The notes under the pieces are model-generated. The model did no database searches. It was given only the letters and a program-made list of their open reading frames with translations, and was not told the DNA's origin. Positions 7,166 through 8,266 of a stretch of 8,266 nt of DNA are shown here, piece by piece (position 1 is the first letter of the stretch; each line of letters begins with the position of its first letter). Both the position numbers and the translations under genes were made by a program. Source of the DNA: Fulvivirga aurantia (GTDB taxonomy: Bacteria > Bacteroidota > Bacteroidia > Cytophagales > Cyclobacteriaceae); NCBI RefSeq assembly GCF_009711475.1, contig NZ_SMMD01000786.1, positions 1 to 8,266 on the forward strand. Direction: 5' to 3'.

Positions 7166-7193
7166 TTTGCGAAAATGGGTATTATCCCGCAAA
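7166..7193 (-). repeat. Inverted repeat immediately upstream of the 77-residue gene
   Basis: TTTGCG (7166-7171) and CGCAAA (7188-7193) are perfect 6-base arms, and GGG/CCC (7177-7179, 7186-7188) can pair inside them, competing for base 7188. In a minus-strand transcript the hairpin ends 4 bases before the ATG at 7161, so it could mask the start region. It could equally be a binding dyad. Confidence 0.4.
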
Positions 7194-7228
7194 TAGTAGC
7201 GATTTAAAATGATAATTTTGGATTAAAC

Positions 7229-7687
7229 TTAAGCCAATACTTTTTCCTGAGTGGGTAAAGATATCTTTTCAGCGATTTGGTCTTCGAGTAAACCAATCCA
7301 GGCTTTGATGTATTTAACAACATCATCTTTCTTATTGTGGGCCAAATGCCTTTCTGAAAAATCAATTCGCTGCAGTACCTCTTTGTCAGATAGTTTCTCC
7401 AAATTTTTCAAATCTTCTGTGTCTAAACCAGCATGTAGCATTTCAGAGATAAGGTCGTCCATCAATAAGCCACTGGTAGGGCAGTAGTCGTTAAGTTGCT
7501 CGTTCCAATCGCCATGCTTTTGCATCGCTCTGGAGTGTATCTCATCTTTATTGAGTTTGGTAAGTTCCTGAGCCAGAAAGCCGCAATTGCAACTGCCCAT
7601 ATGGCCCCACTGATAAATATTAGAGGCAGATAATTGTTTTACAGTATTTCGAAGTGCTTCGATAAGTTGAGGATTTGCTTTAGCCAT
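7229..7687 (-). CDS. Uncharacterised helical protein with a Cys/His cluster
   Basis: 152 residues when started at the ATG at 7687 (MAKANPQL). An in-frame TTG at 7717 would add ten residues, but ATG is preferred because no ribosome site supports the TTG and the protein begins naturally at MAKAN. It is soluble, with no signal peptide or membrane segment. Residues 1-24 form an amphipathic helix. Then comes a striking segment, WGHMGSCNCGFLAQ (27-40), with His29, Cys33 and Cys35, later His51, His58 and Cys69 in DYCPTSG. This set could bind a metal or be redox active. Residues 75-145 are mostly helical and charged. I have the impression that such proteins are common in Bacteroidota genomes but know no function. 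A promoter is proposed at 7738-7769. The next gene on the strand is the 77-residue protein. Confidence 0.75.
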   Translation of the reverse strand: MAKANPQLIEALRNTVKQLSASNIYQWGHMGSCNCGFLAQELTKLNKDEIHSRAMQKHGDWNEQLNDYCPTSGLLMDDLISEMLHAGLDTEDLKNLEKLSDKEVLQRIDFSERHLAHNKKDDVVKYIKAWIGLLEDQIAEKISLPTQEKVLA

Positions 7688-7737
7688 ATCTACTTGTCTG
7701 TTTTGGTAATAAAACAATCTCTAATCTTTTTAGTTCG

Positions 7738-7769
7738 CAGAAGTAAGATCAGTATTTCCATGGGTGCAA
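7738..7769 (-). promoter_or_regulatory. Candidate promoter of the 152-residue protein gene
   Basis: On the minus strand TTG (7769-7767), a 21-base spacer and TACTTCTG (7745-7738) match the Bacteroidota pattern with one mismatch in TAnnTTTG. The start of transcription would be near 7732, about 45 bases before the ATG at 7687. The spacing equals that at the SRP and tal promoters. Confidence 0.4.
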
Positions 7770-7837
7770 GAAGCAAGTTATTCAATAATAAGATAGAGGA
7801 AAATACCCTGGCTTCTGGAAATTGTGGAGTAGGTTAG
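7760..7837 (+). CDS. Doubtful 25-codon small reading frame upstream of the Thx gene
   Basis: ATG at 7760 to TAG at 7835 encodes 25 residues, beginning MGARSKLFNNKIEEN and ending ASGNCGVG. It fills the otherwise gene-free space between two divergent genes. There is no Shine-Dalgarno site, and it overlaps the candidate minus-strand promoter of the 152-residue gene. The composition looks protein-like rather than random AT-rich translation, but one short frame is weak evidence. It is listed so that it can be tested; I do not assign a function. Confidence 0.2.
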   Translation: MGARSKLFNNKIEENTLASGNCGVG

Positions 7838-7846
7838 TTATTTTTA
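7815..7846 (+). promoter_or_regulatory. Weak candidate promoter of the Thx gene
   Basis: TATTTTTA at 7839-7846 matches 7 of 8 positions of TAnnTTTG. Twenty-one bases upstream lies CTG (7815-7817, within TTCTGG) instead of TTG. It would start transcription near 7852, about 23 bases before the ATG at 7875. An alternative sigma-70-like reading is TTGTGG (7822-7827), 17 bases, TAGAAT (7845-7850). Confidence 0.3.
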
Positions 7847-7874
7847 GAATATAATCTAAACTTAAAGTAATACT

Positions 7875-8129
7875 ATGGGAAAAGGTGATAGAAAAACCAA
7901 GAAAGGTAAAATTGCTATGGGATCTTATGGAGTGAGAAGACCTAAATCAAAGAATAAAAAGGCAGTGACTGACCGACCTGCTAAGCAATCTAAAGCGACC
8001 GAAAGCAAGCCAAAAGCAGCCGAAGCTAAAAAAGAAACGGCTGAGAAACCTAAAACTGCAGCTAAGAAAACTACAGCCAAAAAAACGACTACAAAAAAGG
8101 CCGCTGCTAAAAAAGACGACAAAAAGTGA
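7875..8129 (+). CDS. 30S ribosomal protein Thx with a long Lys/Ala/Thr-rich C-terminal tail
   Basis: 84 residues. The first ~24 residues (MGKGDRKTKKGKIAMGSYG, then VRRP) match the Thx family, first known as a 26-residue peptide of Thermus 30S subunits (GKGDRRTRRGKIWRGTYG by memory). There it sits in a cavity at the top of the 30S head, between rRNA elements, and stabilises them. Residues about 27-84 are an added low-complexity tail of Lys, Ala, Thr and Glu (repeated KKTTAKK / KKAAAKK), resembling histone H1-like tails and probably disordered and RNA-binding. Tailed Thx proteins are known to me from Bacteroidota, but this tail is more than twice the core length. The start is certain from family agreement. 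There is no clear ribosome site (AAAGTAATACT before ATG). It is a single gene, followed by the trp leader promoter region. Confidence 0.88.
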   Translation: MGKGDRKTKKGKIAMGSYGVRRPKSKNKKAVTDRPAKQSKATESKPKAAEAKKETAEKPKTAAKKTTAKKTTTKKAAAKKDDKK

Positions 8130-8155
8130 TTTTTTATTAGTGCAGGTTTTTTAAT

Positions 8156-8168
8156 AACAGAATCTGTT
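8156..8168. repeat. Palindrome AACAGA-A-TCTGTT just upstream of the trp leader -7 box
   Basis: The 13-base dyad has 6-base perfect arms around one base and ends 2 bases before the TATATTTG box. As DNA it could be an operator for a dimeric repressor in the promoter spacer. As RNA (AACAG, loop AAT, CTGTT, then TTATATTT) it could serve as a weak terminator for the Thx gene. The sequence does not decide between these. Confidence 0.35.
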
Positions 8169-8169
8169 T

Positions 8170-8177
8170 TATATTTG
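8170..8177 (+). promoter_or_regulatory. -7 box of the trp leader promoter
   Basis: TATATTTG is a perfect match to the Bacteroidota -7 consensus TAnnTTTG. The -33 region 21 bases upstream is only T-rich (GGTTTTTT, 8145-8152) and lacks TTG. Transcription would begin near 8182-8183, leaving only about 4-5 bases before the leader ATG at 8187, an almost leaderless message if the start is right. Confidence 0.5.
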
Positions 8178-8186
8178 GCACCACAA

Positions 8187-8237
8187 ATGAGAAACAACAA
8201 TATACATAGCGCATGGTGGTGGCATTTCCTCAAATGA
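8187..8237 (+). CDS. trpL: Tryptophan leader peptide (attenuator), 16 codons
   Basis: ATG at 8187 to TGA at 8235 encodes MRNNNIHSAWWWHFLK. Three consecutive TGG codons (8214-8222) in a 16-codon frame are the signature of a transcription-attenuation leader. When charged tRNA-Trp is scarce, the ribosome stalls there and lets an antiterminator form in the downstream RNA. Trp is among the rarest residues, so a chance run of three in a tiny frame behind a perfect -7 box is unlikely. Directly after the Trp codons, CCTC (8228-8231) and GAGG (8236-8239) can form a small hairpin that overlaps the stop codon, and ACAATA (8197-8202) can pair with TATTGT (8253-8258). The terminator and the controlled gene, expected to be trpE or another tryptophan gene, lie beyond the right edge. 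The symbol is by function; no family name is confirmed. Confidence 0.75.
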   Translation: MRNNNIHSAWWWHFLK

Positions 8238-8266
8238 GGTGATGAACAGCGTTATTGTATAGAAAC

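Noticed and set aside
7251..7487. 78-codon plus-strand frame opposite the 152-residue gene
   Set aside because: Ser/Lys-rich shadow translation of the minus-strand helical protein, without start signals.
7688..7717. TTG at 7717 as start of the minus-strand Cys/His protein
   Set aside because: The ATG at 7687 gives a natural N-terminus, and there is no ribosome site supporting the TTG.
7805..7837. ASGNCGVG resembling the CGVG start of the glutamate synthase glutaminase domain
   Set aside because: A TAG follows at once and the next codons do not continue the domain, so the likeness is accidental.
7925..8233. Minus-strand 102-codon frame opposite the Thx gene
   Set aside because: It is the complement of the Lys/Ala/Thr-rich tail and translates to Phe/Val/Ala low complexity. 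The plus strand has a clear family match.
1..8266. Insertion sequences, CRISPR arrays, tRNAs, prophage or toxin-antitoxin pairs
   Set aside because: I looked for terminal repeats, spaced direct repeats, cloverleaf arms and small paired genes, and saw none.

Overview
The window reads as chromosome of a member of the Bacteroidota, most likely a Cytophagales-type marine or soil bacterium. The evidence is the DUF5686 protein with its carboxypeptidase-like regulatory domain, the secretion signal ending in HAQ, a Thx ribosomal protein, promoters of the Bacteroidota type (TTG about 21 bases upstream of TAnnTTTG), weak or absent Shine-Dalgarno sites at most genes, and AT-rich intergenic DNA. No mobile element, CRISPR array, tRNA or rRNA was seen.

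Left part (1-2201). The window opens inside the last codons of an ECF sigma factor. Its stop codon lies within the next gene, a one-membrane-segment protein that is probably its anti-sigma factor. Facing this pair are two minus-strand genes, a short-form transaldolase followed by an FtsE-type ABC ATPase, with the 4.5S-type SRP RNA gene upstream of them on the same strand. Each of the two minus-strand transcription units has a recognisable promoter.

Centre (2387-6931). One very large gene encodes a secreted 1514-residue protein. Its first ~700 residues are a complete oligopeptidase B-like S9 serine peptidase. The remaining ~800 are a complete CarboxypepD_reg-like plus DUF5686 protein, a family with a predicted outer-membrane barrel at its C-terminus. 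The catalytic triad is intact, but three of the four acidic residues that set dibasic specificity in enterobacterial OpdB are replaced. This fusion is the most unusual object in the window; it suggests a periplasmic peptidase tethered to the outer membrane.

Right part (6928-8266). Two small minus-strand genes of unknown function follow, one of them with a conserved-looking Cys/His cluster. Then comes a plus-strand gene for ribosomal protein Thx with a long Lys/Ala/Thr tail. At the right edge, behind a perfect TATATTTG -7 box, lies a 16-codon reading frame with three consecutive Trp codons. This is almost certainly a tryptophan leader peptide announcing an attenuated trp operon just outside the window.

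The genes are mostly housekeeping and do not form one pathway. Both convergent junctions (611 and 6931) are so tight that the stop codons of the facing genes overlap.
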